Source of the DNA: Stutzerimonas kunmingensis
GTDB lineage: Bacteria > Pseudomonadota > Gammaproteobacteria > Pseudomonadales > Pseudomonadaceae
Reading direction: 5' to 3'
DNA length: 64,000 nt
Assembly: GCF_900114065.1 (NCBI RefSeq)
Contig: NZ_FORS01000004.1
Location: 124,001-188,000, forward strand
Below are positions 16,402-25,148 of this stretch, piece by piece. Below the pieces are notes generated by a model. The model saw only the letters and a list, made by a program, of their open reading frames with translations, did no database searches and was not told the origin of the DNA. Positions within the stretch are counted from its first letter, which is position 1, and each line of letters opens with the position of its first letter. Position numbers and translations under genes: made by a program.

Positions 16402-17829
16402 TTACTCGCCGACGTCCACCGGTCGCCGCACATCGTCGTCATGGCCAGGGTCGCGATGTTCCAGCTGCAGGAACAATGCGGCAGCGAGCATCGCCATACC
16501 GCCGACGCAGAGAAACGTCAGCTGAAATGCCCGCAGCACCTCGCTGCCCTGCGCGTCGTCCACGGTAAAGCCTCCCAGCAGCGCACCGGCGGTGGCGACG
16601 CCAAGGCTCATTGATAGCTGCACCACCACCGACAGCAGGCTATTGCCGCTACTGGCGTCGGCATGGCTAAGGCCGACCAGGGTGACGGTGTTCATCGCGG
16701 TGAACTGCATCGAGTTGACCATGCCGATCAGGCCCAGATGCACCAGCAGCAGCCACGTCGGCGTTTGTCCATCGATGGTCGCCAGGCTGGCGATCAGGCA
16801 GCCGAGCAGCAGCGTGTTGCCGATCAGCAGACGGCGATAACCGAGACGATCGATGATCGGCTTGGCCAGGGATTTGACCGCCATCGCACCCAAGGCCAGC
16901 GGAATCATGCTCATCCCGGCCTGCGCCGGCGAATAGCCAAGCGCCACCTGCAGCAGCAATGGCAACAGGAACGGCAGCGCGCCACCACCCAGCCGGGCAA
17001 ACAGGTTGCCGAAGATGCCCACCGCAAAGCTGCGCGTATGGAACAGCTTAGGGCTGAACAGCGGCGCATCGATGCGCCCGGCGCGCAGCCAGTAGGCCGC
17101 CATGCACGCTGCGCCGCCGAACAGCAGCAGCATCACCCGGGCATGCGACATGTGCATCTGGCCGAGCCCCTCCAGCGCGATGGTGACCAGCACCATCGCT
17201 GCGCCGAACAGCAGGAAGCCGAGCGTATCGAAGCGCACCCGCTCGGGCCCTTTGAGATCGGGCATGAAGCGCAGCGCGGCGATGCAGCCAATCACGCCCA
17301 CCGGCAGATTGATCAGGAAGATCCAGTGCCAGGAGGCGTACTCCACCAGCCAGCCACCCAGGGTTGGCCCGAGCAACGGGCCGACCAGTCCTGGCAGTGC
17401 GATAAAGGCCATGATCCGCACGAAGTCGCTGCGCGGAAATGCCCGCAGCACCACCAGCCGCCCCACCGGCAGCATCAGCGCTCCGCCCAGCGCCTGCAGC
17501 ACGCGGGAAGCCACCAGCTGGTTGAAGCTGGTCGACAACGCGCACAACAGCGAGCCCACGGAAAACAGCACGATGGCGGTCACGAAGATGCGCCGGCTAC
17601 CGAAGCGGTCAGCAATCCAGCCGGATGCCGGAATCAGCAACGCCACTGTGAGCATGTACGCGATCACAACGCCCTGCATACGCAGCGGGTTTTCCGCCAG
17701 ATCGCGCGCCATGGCGGGCAGCGCGGTATTGAGAATGGTGCCGTCCAGCGTCTGCATGAAGAAGGCGATGGCCACCAGCCACGGCAAAATTCGCGCGGTA
17801 CGGGCGTCGAGTGAGACGGGCGGTTGCAT
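16402..17829 (-). CDS. DHA2-family drug exporter (MdtD/EmrB-like MFS)
   Basis: A 475-residue major facilitator with 14 predicted hydrophobic segments. DHA2 signatures are visible: LDGTILNTALPAMARDL in helix 1, GWIADRFGSRRIF (motif A) after helix 2, and GPLLGPTLGGWLVEY (motif C, antiporter) in helix 5. Such proteins expel drugs with protons across the inner membrane. The C-terminus is cytosolic and acidic (HDDDVRR). No membrane-fusion partner gene is adjacent, which resembles MdtD, not EmrAB. Substrate unknown. Confidence 0.85.
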   Translation of the reverse strand: MQPPVSLDARTARILPWLVAIAFFMQTLDGTILNTALPAMARDLAENPLRMQGVVIAYMLTVALLIPASGWIADRFGSRRIFVTAIVLFSVGSLLCALSTSFNQLVASRVLQALGGALMLPVGRLVVLRAFPRSDFVRIMAFIALPGLVGPLLGPTLGGWLVEYASWHWIFLINLPVGVIGCIAALRFMPDLKGPERVRFDTLGFLLFGAAMVLVTIALEGLGQMHMSHARVMLLLFGGAACMAAYWLRAGRIDAPLFSPKLFHTRSFAVGIFGNLFARLGGGALPFLLPLLLQVALGYSPAQAGMSMIPLALGAMAVKSLAKPIIDRLGYRRLLIGNTLLLGCLIASLATIDGQTPTWLLLVHLGLIGMVNSMQFTAMNTVTLVGLSHADASSGNSLLSVVVQLSMSLGVATAGALLGGFTVDDAQGSEVLRAFQLTFLCVGGMAMLAAALFLQLEHRDPGHDDDVRRPVDVGE

Positions 17830-18030
17830 GAAGTCCCCGGATACGAAAGGTGCACCATCTTAGAGGATTCGTTCGGCGCCGGTTCGGGTCGCTGCTCCCC
17901 GCACACCCACACCAAGCGCCACTGTGACGACCTGTCGCAGTTAGCCTGCAGCGCCCGCAAATAGCCATCTGCAGCGGCATACAGCCTTGCATTCAGACAC
18001 CGGTAACAAAATATTTCTTGGGAAATTGAC

Positions 18031-18050
18031 GCGAATCATTATCATTCGGA
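18031..18050. promoter_or_regulatory. Fur box upstream of the ftr iron-uptake operon
   Basis: GCGAATCATTATCATTCGGA matches the Fur consensus GATAATGATAATCATTATC over AATCATTATC and nearly so outside it. It is 50 bp upstream of the first gene start, so iron repression is expected. The rest of the 271-bp gap, toward the MFS start, shows nothing I can support. Confidence 0.75.
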
Positions 18051-18100
18051 AGCGCAAGTGCAATCTTCGCTCCGTCCTTTCTGTTTCCGGAGAATTCCCA

Positions 18101-18634
18101 ATGCGCATCCCCGCCACACTGGCCATCACCACCCTGCTGCTCACCCCGCTCGCCCAGGCGAAGGAATATCCCATCGGCGAACCGCAGCAGTGCGGCGGCA
18201 TGGAGGTCGGCGCGGTGTATCTGCAGCCGGTCGAAATGGACCCACCGGGCATGATGCGTGCCGCGGCCGAGTCCGACGTGCATCTCGAGGCCGATATCAG
18301 CGCCACCGAAGACAACCGCAACGGCTGGCAGGAAGGCAGCTTCGTGCCATATCTGAGCATCCACTACACGCTGCGCAAGAAGGGTTCCGACGAAGTCGTC
18401 GAAGGCGATTTCCATCCGATGGTGGCAAACGACGGCCCGCACTACGGTGACAACGTCAAGCTGCTCGGCCCAGGCAAGTACCAGTTGACCTACAAGATCC
18501 TGCCGCCAGGCTCGGGGCACAACATGTTCGGTCGCCACACCGACAAGGAAACCGGCGTCGCCCCCTGGTTCGAAGGCTGCGAGCTGACGTACGAGTTCAC
18601 CTACGCCGGCATCGGCAAGAAAGGGGGCTACTGA
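18101..18634 (+). CDS. ftrA: P19/FtrA-type periplasmic iron-binding protein
   Basis: The ATG at 18101 is preceded by GGAGA and starts a Sec signal peptide (cleavage likely after LAQA). Of 177 residues, the mature part has P19-family features: MEVGAVYLQPVEM after the N-terminus, HLEADISA, and a C-terminal Met/His/Cys set (GHNMFGRHT, EGCELTYEF). P19 (Campylobacter), FetP (E. coli) and FtrA (Bordetella, Brucella) are periplasmic, bind iron and copper, and feed ferrous iron to an FTR1-type permease. It is the first gene of a four-gene set whose stop overlaps the next start. Confidence 0.9.
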   Translation: MRIPATLAITTLLLTPLAQAKEYPIGEPQQCGGMEVGAVYLQPVEMDPPGMMRAAAESDVHLEADISATEDNRNGWQEGSFVPYLSIHYTLRKKGSDEVVEGDFHPMVANDGPHYGDNVKLLGPGKYQLTYKILPPGSGHNMFGRHTDKETGVAPWFEGCELTYEFTYAGIGKKGGY

Positions 18635-18972
18635 TGCGTCGCGCCGGGCAATCGCTGCTCGGCGTGCTGCCGATACTGGTCGGGCTCGCGAGCCCGGCGC
18701 AGGCCGCGCTGCCGACGTACGAGCTGACCATACGTGACGGCCACTTCGAGCCAGCGACCATCGAAGTCCCTGCCCGCCAGCGCTTCAAGATCATCGTGCA
18801 CAACGCCGGCAGCGGGCCGACCGAGTTCGAGAGCACCCCGCTACGCGTCGAGAAGGTGCTGTCACCCGGGGTGACCTCCTTCGTCGTGATCCACCCACTG
18901 AAGCCGGGCCGCTATCCATTCTTCGACGAATTCCATATGGATCTTCCCGAAGGCGAGATCGTCGCCAAGTAG
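18634..18972 (+). CDS. ftrB: Cupredoxin-like periplasmic protein FtrB
   Basis: 112 residues with a signal peptide (cleavage near PAQA) and one cupredoxin-like domain. The start shares one base with the ftrA stop (TGATG). A canonical blue-copper ligand set (C-x-H-x-M) is not evident. The Ftr system in Bordetella and Brucella includes such a protein, thought to help oxidise Fe(II) with FtrA before FTR1-type import. The function here is inferred from the operon. Confidence 0.8.
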   Translation: MRRAGQSLLGVLPILVGLASPAQAALPTYELTIRDGHFEPATIEVPARQRFKIIVHNAGSGPTEFESTPLRVEKVLSPGVTSFVVIHPLKPGRYPFFDEFHMDLPEGEIVAK

Positions 18973-18994
18973 TTGCTTTTCTGAGGAGAGTCCC

Positions 18995-19852
18995 ATGGGC
19001 CAATCCATGTTCATCGTCTGGCGCGAAAGCGTCGAGGCCCTGCTGGTCATCGGCATCCTGCATGCCTGGCTGCGCCAGCAACCAGGCGCGGGCAATGCGC
19101 TGCGCATGCTCTGGGCCGGTGTCGCTGCCGGCCTCGGTCTGGCCGCTGCGCTGGGCTGGGGCGTACTGCAGGCCGGCGACTGGCTGGCGGGCAGCGGTGG
19201 CGAATGGTTCCAGTGCGCGATGCTGCTGGTAGCCAGCCTGCTGATCCTGCACATGGTCGGCTGGATGCATCAGCATGGCCGCACGCTGAAGACCAGCCTG
19301 CAGAACAGCGCTGCGGAAAAGCTCGGCCAGGGCAGCGGCATCGGCCTGTTGCTGCTGGCCATGCTCGCCGTCGGTCGTGAAGGCAGCGAGACAGTGGTGT
19401 TCCTCTACGGCATCGGTAACCAGCAGGCGGGTATGGACCTCACCCGCTTCGTCATCGGCGGTGTACTCGGTTTCGTCCTCGCAGTGCTCAGTTATGCAGC
19501 CCTGCAGGCCGGCAGCCGCTACTTCAGCTGGCGGCGTTTCTTCCAGGTCAGCGAAGTGATGTTGCTGCTGCTCGGCGGCGCATTGCTGATGGCCGCGCTG
19601 GATCGCTTCAGCGGCCAGCTGATGGGTATGGACGTGCCGGAAGTGCTGTACACGGTGTTCGGCGATCCGCTCTGGGATACCTCGGCCCTGCTGGATGATG
19701 GCGGCGCGCTCGGCGGCACCCTGGCCGGCCTCACCGGCTATCGCGCCATGCCTTCGCTGGCCGCCGCGGTAGTTCTGGGCCTTTACTGGCTCGCCGCGTG
19801 GGCATGGCTCAAACCGCGGGCACAGGTGCAGCTCGCTGCGAGGCCAGCATGA
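18995..19852 (+). CDS. ftrC: FTR1-family iron permease FtrC
   Basis: A 285-residue inner-membrane protein with seven or so hydrophobic helices. Both iron-binding REXXE motifs of the Ftr1/EfeU family are intact: RESVE at residues 10-14 and REGSE at 128-132. The stop overlaps the ftrD start (ATGA). Together with FtrA/FtrB this imports ferrous iron by an oxidation-coupled mechanism. Confidence 0.92.
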   Translation: MGQSMFIVWRESVEALLVIGILHAWLRQQPGAGNALRMLWAGVAAGLGLAAALGWGVLQAGDWLAGSGGEWFQCAMLLVASLLILHMVGWMHQHGRTLKTSLQNSAAEKLGQGSGIGLLLLAMLAVGREGSETVVFLYGIGNQQAGMDLTRFVIGGVLGFVLAVLSYAALQAGSRYFSWRRFFQVSEVMLLLLGGALLMAALDRFSGQLMGMDVPEVLYTVFGDPLWDTSALLDDGGALGGTLAGLTGYRAMPSLAAAVVLGLYWLAAWAWLKPRAQVQLAARPA

Positions 19853-21225
19853 TCACCCAGGCGCCGTGGCTGGCGCGACTCGGTGACCTGCTGCGCCAGC
19901 ATGCGAAAGCCATTCGCGCGCTGCAGTGGCTGGTGGTGGGGTTCTACCTGACGCTGCTGGTGATCCCCGCCTTTCTTGATCTGCCGCCGGCCCAGGCCCG
20001 CATGCTCGACAACCTGACGGTACTGGCGCAGTTCATCTTCTGGGGCCTGTGGTGGCCCTTCGTGCTGCTGTCGATGATCTTCTTCGGCCGTCTGTGGTGC
20101 GGCGTGCTCTGCCCCGAAGGCTCGCTCAGCGAATGGATCAGCTGGCGCGGGCTGAACAAACGCACCCCGCGCTGGGTACGCTGGAGCGGCTGGCCGACCA
20201 TCGCCTTCATCCTCACCACCGTCTACGGCCAGCTGATCAGCGTCTATGACTATGCCCAGGCGGCACTGCTGATCCTCGGCGGCTCCACCGTCGCAGCAAT
20301 GCTGGTGGGCTTTCTCTACGGCCGCGGCAAGCGGGTCTGGTGCCGCCATCTGTGCCCGGTCAGCGGCGTGTTCGCCCTGCTCGCCCGCTTGGCGCCGGTG
20401 CACTACAAGGTCGACGAACAGCGCTGGCTGGAAAATCGTGAACCGCACCTGCCGACGCCCAACTGCGCCCCGCTTATCGACATCCGCCGCATGCAGGGCA
20501 ATGCCGATTGCCATGCCTGTGGCCGATGCAGCAGCCAGCGCGGTGCAGTGCAGCTGAGCGCCCGTTCGCCCAATTCGGAAATTCTTATCGTCGGCGGCCA
20601 GCAGCAAAGCGATCACTGGGACAGCACGCTGTTGCTGTTCGGCATGATCGGCCTGGCCATGGGCGCCTTCCAGTGGACGGTCAGTCCCTGGTTCATCACC
20701 CTCAAGCAGGCCGCCGCGGAATGGCTGGTGGATAGCGACATCATCTGGCCGCTGGAAGCCAACGCGCCTTGGTGGCTGCTGACCCACTATCCGCAGGCCA
20801 ACGATGCCTTCACCTGGCTCGATGGCGCCGTGATCCTCACCTACATCTTCGGTGCCTCGTTGCTCGTCGGCGGCGCGTTGTGGCTACTGCTGCGCGCCGC
20901 CGTGCGGGTAATGCGCCGTGGCGACAATGTGTTCCAGCACCTCGCATTGGCACTGGTGCCGCTGGGTGGCGCCGGGCTGTTTCTCGGCCTGTCCGCCACC
21001 ACGGTCAAGCTGCTGCGCTACGAGGGCTTGCTACTGGCCTGGGCGCAACCGGCTCGCGCCGCGCTGCTGATCGGTGCCGTGGCGTGGAGTCTGTACCTGG
21101 CGTGGAACGTGATCAGCCGTCACGGCGGCAACGGCATGCGCCGGCTGCTGGCGTTCGCCTGCGTCAATGCCGGTTGCGCGCTGGTGGGCTATGGCTGGTG
21201 GCTGCAGTTCTGGGGCTGGAGCTGA
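19849..21225 (+). CDS. ftrD: FtrD-type membrane polyferredoxin (4Fe-4S)
   Basis: The start at 19849 (MITQAPWLARLG) overlaps the ftrC stop. Of 458 residues, the N-terminal half resembles NapH/FixG-like membrane ferredoxins: GRLWCGVLCPEGSLSEW and VWCRHLCPVSGVFALL, each next to a membrane helix, then a shorter CHACGRCSSQRGA near residue 223. The C-terminal half is hydrophobic (four or more helices). FtrD is proposed to pass electrons to the permease system. The CHACGRC region has fewer cysteines than a full ferredoxin motif. Confidence 0.88.
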   Translation: MITQAPWLARLGDLLRQHAKAIRALQWLVVGFYLTLLVIPAFLDLPPAQARMLDNLTVLAQFIFWGLWWPFVLLSMIFFGRLWCGVLCPEGSLSEWISWRGLNKRTPRWVRWSGWPTIAFILTTVYGQLISVYDYAQAALLILGGSTVAAMLVGFLYGRGKRVWCRHLCPVSGVFALLARLAPVHYKVDEQRWLENREPHLPTPNCAPLIDIRRMQGNADCHACGRCSSQRGAVQLSARSPNSEILIVGGQQQSDHWDSTLLLFGMIGLAMGAFQWTVSPWFITLKQAAAEWLVDSDIIWPLEANAPWWLLTHYPQANDAFTWLDGAVILTYIFGASLLVGGALWLLLRAAVRVMRRGDNVFQHLALALVPLGGAGLFLGLSATTVKLLRYEGLLLAWAQPARAALLIGAVAWSLYLAWNVISRHGGNGMRRLLAFACVNAGCALVGYGWWLQFWGWS

Positions 21226-21244
21226 GGTCGATCAGGCCTTGAGT

Positions 21245-21266
21245 GGGGTGCCCGTTGCGGCACCCC
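21245..21266. terminator. Hairpin between convergent ftrD and nrdG
   Basis: An 8-bp perfect stem GGGGTGCC/GGCACCCC with a 6-base loop in the 49-bp gap between converging genes. It lacks a T-run but fits a bidirectional terminator. Confidence 0.55.
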
Positions 21267-21274
21267 GCAGCGGC

Positions 21275-21970
21275 CTATCCACGCAGCACGAAGAATGGGA
21301 ACAGTCGATCCAGGCGCTCCCACAGGCGCTGCTGATCGTAGGGTGCGCGGCTCTCGGCGAGGCTGTCGTCGAGCATGCGCGCGGTGCGCACGCACTGCAC
21401 GGCGAAGCGTTCGACACCCAGCCGGCGCAGGCGCTGAGCCATGTCCCACAGCATGTCGGCGTCGAACAGTTGCCAGTGCACGGTGGTCCGGCACTCATGC
21501 TCGACGCCGCTTTCCAGCAGGTGTTCGAGACTCTTCCAGTTGGCCTTGCCGCTGCCATCCACGCCGGTGATCGCGCTGCTGTGCTCGGGTAGCGCCTTGA
21601 TGTCGAAACCGACCCAATCCACCAGCGGCAGGATGTTGGCGAACAACTTCGGTTTGATGCCGGCGCTGTGCAGGCCGACCTTGTAGCCCAGCGCCCGCAC
21701 CTGGGCGATGGCCTCGGGCAGCGCGGTCTGCAGGGTCGGCTCGCCACCGCTGAACACCACCGCCTCGAGCAGGCCGACGCGCTGTTCGAGAAAGGCGAGA
21801 ATCTCCGGCCATGGCTTTTCCTCACTGCCACAGGCGGGGATCAGCTGCGGGTTGTGACAGTAGCGGCAGCGCCAGCCGCAGCCCTGGCAGAACAGCACGC
21901 AGGCCAGATGGTCTGGGAAGTCCAGCGTGGTCAGGGGGACCAGCCCCCCGACGCGAAGTGCTGCGGTCAC
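21275..21970 (-). CDS. nrdG: Anaerobic ribonucleotide reductase activating enzyme (radical SAM)
   Basis: 231 residues starting with GTG that overlaps the stop of the upstream small gene (GTGA), a sign of coupled translation. The radical SAM triad is C31-x3-C35-x2-C38 within GCGWRCRYCHNPQ, followed by VVFSGGEPTLQ. The enzyme uses S-adenosylmethionine to generate the glycyl radical on NrdD, so it works directly on the protein encoded just upstream. It sits in the operon nrdD, small glycyl-radical gene, nrdG. Confidence 0.92.
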   Translation of the reverse strand: MTAALRVGGLVPLTTLDFPDHLACVLFCQGCGWRCRYCHNPQLIPACGSEEKPWPEILAFLEQRVGLLEAVVFSGGEPTLQTALPEAIAQVRALGYKVGLHSAGIKPKLFANILPLVDWVGFDIKALPEHSSAITGVDGSGKANWKSLEHLLESGVEHECRTTVHWQLFDADMLWDMAQRLRRLGVERFAVQCVRTARMLDDSLAESRAPYDQQRLWERLDRLFPFFVLRG

Positions 21971-22122
21971 CGCGCCGCTGCTTCAGTGAAATGCAGGCGC
22001 TCGCGATGCTCGGACTGCTTGCCCGGATTGAACGCGGTAACCGGGCGGTGATAGCCCATCACGCGGGTCCAGACTTCGCAACGTTGGCGCTGGTCCTGGG
22101 GCAGTTGGCTGGGTGGGTTCAT
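21967..22122 (-). CDS. Small NrdD subunit carrying the glycyl-radical motif
   Basis: A 51-residue gene with its own AAGGAG and ATG at 22122. Its core RVMGYHRPVTAFNPGKQSEH aligns by eye with the C-terminal glycyl-radical segment of E. coli NrdD, RVCGY...RPFNAGKQEE, the glycine being the radical site. The upstream nrdD lacks this segment and ends after a Zn-type CPxHG...CPKCD region. The two are in different frames, 74 bp apart, each with its own ribosome site, so this is not a simple read-through. A cysteine (RCEVW) precedes the motif. The stop overlaps the nrdG GTG. Co-assembly with the large subunit is inferred. Databases may already name this small protein. Confidence 0.85.
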   Translation of the reverse strand: MNPPSQLPQDQRQRCEVWTRVMGYHRPVTAFNPGKQSEHRERLHFTEAAAR

Positions 22123-22196
22123 GGTGACGCTCCTTTTGCTTAGGGTTGATTATGCGGCGCCGCACCTATTGGAGCGGCGTGACACGGGATCGCAGA

Positions 22197-24215
22197 TCAG
22201 ACCGCCAGGGCCGCTTCGGCTTGCTGCTTGTGCAGCAGCGCCTCATCGCACTTCGGGCAGAACTCGTGCTCGCCAGCGAGATAACCGTGCACCGGGCAGA
22301 TCGAGAAGGTGGGCGTTACCGTCAGGTACGGCAGGCGGTAGCGCGACAGCGCATTGCGTACCAGCTTCTTGCAGGCCTCGGCCGAGGAAATCTGCTCGGC
22401 CATGTACAGGTGCAGCACGGTGCCGCCGGTGTACTTGCACTGCAGCTCGTCCTGCAGCTCCAAGGCCTCGAAGGGGTCGTCGGTGAAGCCGACCGGCAGT
22501 TGCGAGGAGTTGGTGTAGTACGGCGCCTCGGCCGAACCCGCCTGGAGGATGTCGGGGAAGCGCTTGCGGTCTTCCTTGGCGAAACGATAGGTGGTGCCTT
22601 CGGCCGGCGTCGCCTCGAGGTTGTAGAGGTGCCCGGTGTTTTCCTGGAACTGCACCAGCCGCGCCCGCACGTGGTCGAGCACCTCGATCGCCAGCGCGCG
22701 ACCGGCAGCGGTCTGCAGCCCCTCGGTGTCGTCGGTGAAATTGCGCACCATCTCGTGCAGACCGTTCACCCCGATGGTGGAGAAGTGATTGCGCAGTGTG
22801 CCCAGATAACGCTTGGTGTAGGGGTAGAGCCCGGCATCCATATGGTGCTGGATGACCTTGCGCTTGACCTCCAGACTCTGCCGCGCCATGTCCAGCAGCG
22901 CATCCAATTGCTCGAGCAGCGCCGCCTTGTCACCGCGCAAGAGATAGCCCAGGCGTGCACAGTTCACCGTCACCACGCCCAGCGAACCGGTCTGCTCGGC
23001 AGAACCGAACAGCCCGCCACCGCGCTTGAGCAGCTCGCGCACGTCCAGCTGCAGGCGGCAGCACATCGAACGCACCTGGTTCGGCTGCATGTCCGAATTG
23101 AGGAAGTTCTGGAAGTACGGCAGCCCGTAGCGCGCGGTCATCTCGAACAGGCGCTCGGCGTTCTCGCTGTCCCAGGGAAAATCGTGGGTGATGTTGTAGG
23201 TCGGGATCGGGAAGGTGAAAACCCGGCCGAGGCCGTCACCGGCCTGCATCACTTCTATATAGGCACGGTTGATCAGCTCCATCTCGGCCTGCAGCTCGCC
23301 GTAGGCGAAGGGCATCTCCTCGCCGCCGATGTAGGGGATTTGCTCGCGCAGATCTTCCGGGCAGACCCAGTCGAAGGTCAGGTTGGTGAACGGGGTCTGC
23401 GTGCCCCAGCGCGACGGCACGTTGAGGTTGTAGATGAACTCCTGAATGGCCTGGCGGATTTCGGCGAAGCCAAGGTTGTCCTTGCGCACGAACGGTGCAA
23501 GGTAGGTATCGAAGCTGCTGAATGCCTGCGCGCCGGCCCACTCGTTCTGCAGCGTGCCGAGAAAATTGACCATCTGCCCCAGCGCGCTGGACAGATGCTT
23601 GGGCGGGCTGGCCTCAACCCGCCCCGGAATCCCGTTGAAGCCCTCATTGAGCAGGGTCCGCAGTGACCAGCCAGCGCAATAGCCGGCGAGCATGTCCAGG
23701 TCATGGATATGCAGATCACCTTCGCGATGCGCCGTGCCGATCTCCGGGCTGTAGACCTCGTCCAGCCAGTAGTTGGCGGTGACCTTGCCAGACACGTTGA
23801 GGATCAGCCCGCCGAGTGAGTAGCCCTGGTTGGCGTTAGCGCGCACCCGCCAGTCTTCGCGGGAGAGGTATTCGTTCATCGAGGCGGCGACCTCGACCAC
23901 CACCTTGCGATCTCGGCGCAGACGCGCATGGCGTTCGCGGTAGACAATGTAGGCCCGGGCGGTATCGAAGTAGCCGGCTGCCATCAGGGCACGCTCGACG
24001 CCGTCCTGCACCTGCTCCACCTCCACCGCCGTGCGATGGGCCAGTTGCTGACGAACGGCCTGGGCCAATGCCTGCGCCACTGCCAACTCGAACTCGCCGG
24101 TCGCCGCGCCCGCCGCCGCGATGGCGCGCTCGATCTTGTCCACTTCGAACGCCGCCAGTCGGCCATCGCGCTTGCGCAGTGAAACCGGTTTCGCCACCTC
24201 TGCCTGCCTGGGCAT
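22197..24215 (-). CDS. nrdD: Class III (anaerobic) ribonucleoside-triphosphate reductase, large part
   Basis: The ATG at 24215 (MPRQAEVAKPVS) is chosen for its GGAGG; earlier in-frame codons are a TTG and two ATGs without ribosome sites. Of 672 residues, about 10-95 form an ATP-cone (KRDGRLAAFEVDKIERAI), followed by the glycyl-radical-fold barrel (HIHDLDMLAGYCAGW, RSMCCRLQLDVRELL). The C-terminus has a zinc-type region CPVHGYLAG...FCPKCD and stops without a glycyl-radical RVxGY motif, which is on the next gene. It reduces NTPs to dNTPs without oxygen. An ANR/DNR box lies 86 bp upstream of the start. Confidence 0.93.
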   Translation of the reverse strand: MPRQAEVAKPVSLRKRDGRLAAFEVDKIERAIAAAGAATGEFELAVAQALAQAVRQQLAHRTAVEVEQVQDGVERALMAAGYFDTARAYIVYRERHARLRRDRKVVVEVAASMNEYLSREDWRVRANANQGYSLGGLILNVSGKVTANYWLDEVYSPEIGTAHREGDLHIHDLDMLAGYCAGWSLRTLLNEGFNGIPGRVEASPPKHLSSALGQMVNFLGTLQNEWAGAQAFSSFDTYLAPFVRKDNLGFAEIRQAIQEFIYNLNVPSRWGTQTPFTNLTFDWVCPEDLREQIPYIGGEEMPFAYGELQAEMELINRAYIEVMQAGDGLGRVFTFPIPTYNITHDFPWDSENAERLFEMTARYGLPYFQNFLNSDMQPNQVRSMCCRLQLDVRELLKRGGGLFGSAEQTGSLGVVTVNCARLGYLLRGDKAALLEQLDALLDMARQSLEVKRKVIQHHMDAGLYPYTKRYLGTLRNHFSTIGVNGLHEMVRNFTDDTEGLQTAAGRALAIEVLDHVRARLVQFQENTGHLYNLEATPAEGTTYRFAKEDRKRFPDILQAGSAEAPYYTNSSQLPVGFTDDPFEALELQDELQCKYTGGTVLHLYMAEQISSAEACKKLVRNALSRYRLPYLTVTPTFSICPVHGYLAGEHEFCPKCDEALLHKQQAEAALAV

Positions 24216-24300
24216 CAACGCCTCCATAACCATATGTAGTGAATTTATTCGCAAGAAACACAATATGGTGTGACTTTAGAGGTGGAACCTCATTACCGAA

Positions 24301-24314
24301 TTGATCATCGTCAA
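24301..24314. promoter_or_regulatory. ANR/DNR box upstream of nrdD
   Basis: TTGATCATCGTCAA fits TTGAT-N4-(A/G)TCAA of Crp/Fnr-type anaerobic regulators. It lies 86 bp from the nrdD start and shares the form TTGAT-N4-GTCAA with three other sites in this window. Confidence 0.75.
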
Positions 24315-24364
24315 GCACAGGCAAGTGATCGCCCGACGGCGCCGACGGCTCATGGCCGACACTC

Positions 24365-24378
24365 TTGTCCGTGATCAA
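24365..24378. promoter_or_regulatory. Weaker ANR/DNR-like box upstream of the Crp/Fnr gene
   Basis: TTGTCCGTGATCAA keeps one full half-site (ATCAA) and a degenerate one. It lies 67 bp before the regulator start and would give the divergent gene its own control site. Confidence 0.4.
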
Positions 24379-24445
24379 GGAAGCGGCGGACACCGGACTC
24401 CTAGGATGCAGGCTGATAAACCCGGTTCAATCCGGGGGAGGACAC

Positions 24446-25123
24446 ATGCTCACTGAAAAAACCCTGGTCGCGGAATTGCGCCGCCACCATCTGTTCAGCC
24501 GACTGCCCGAGGCGGCGTTACAGGAGGTGTGCACCTCTGCCAACCTGAAGCGCCTGCCTGCGGGGGCCTCGCTGTTTCATCAGGGCGATAAGGCCGACCG
24601 CTTCTATTTCCTCTTCAGCGGCCAGATCAAGCTGCACCGCGTAGTCTGCGACGGGCAGGAGAAGCTGGTGGAAGTGATGCGTGCCGGTGAATCGTTCGCC
24701 GAAGCGCTGTTGTTCAAGGGCACGCCGAGCTATCCGGTCAGCGCCACCGCGCTAAAGGCCAGCCTGGTGGCGAGCCTGAACGGGCCGCATTACCGGCGAA
24801 TTCTCGAGCAGCACCCGGATATCTGCCTAGACATCCTCGCCACCCTGAGCATTCGTCTGCACCAGCGTATGACCGAGATCGACACCCTCACCCTGGCCAA
24901 CGCCAGCCATCGCGTGGTGCGCTTTCTCGCGCAATCGCAGCAGGACGACAGCGGCGTGGTGGTGCTCGATGTGCCGAAACGCTTGATCGCGTCGAAACTG
25001 GGCATTCAGCCGGAAACCTTCTCGCGCATCCTGCATCGGCTGATCGACGCCGGAACCATATCGGTCCAGCGGCGACGCATCGAGATTCTCGACAACCGCA
25101 AGCTCGCCGCCTATGACGAGTGA
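24446..25123 (+). CDS. Crp/Fnr-family regulator of the DNR type
   Basis: 225 residues; the ATG at 24446 follows GGGGGAGG. An N-terminal cyclic-nucleotide-type beta-barrel (FHQGDKADRFYFLFSGQIKLHR), a long dimerisation helix and a C-terminal helix-turn-helix are recognisable. The recognition helix IQPETFSRI has the E--SR triad typical for TTGAT half-sites. No cysteine cluster for [4Fe-4S] is present at the N-terminus, so it resembles DNR (heme/NO sensing) and not ANR. It is divergent from nrdD with ANR/DNR-like boxes between, which may indicate it controls that operon. P. stutzeri carries several such paralogues (DnrD, DnrE, DnrS); from memory DnrS is the likeliest counterpart, not verified. 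Confidence 0.85.
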   Translation: MLTEKTLVAELRRHHLFSRLPEAALQEVCTSANLKRLPAGASLFHQGDKADRFYFLFSGQIKLHRVVCDGQEKLVEVMRAGESFAEALLFKGTPSYPVSATALKASLVASLNGPHYRRILEQHPDICLDILATLSIRLHQRMTEIDTLTLANASHRVVRFLAQSQQDDSGVVVLDVPKRLIASKLGIQPETFSRILHRLIDAGTISVQRRRIEILDNRKLAAYDE

Positions 25124-25148
25124 CCTGCGGCAGAACGCCCCAGTGTTC

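Noticed and set aside
21983-22165. A 60-codon frame overlapping the small NrdD gene in another frame
   Set aside because: It lacks a matching ribosome site and shows no family resemblance, while the 51-codon frame has both.
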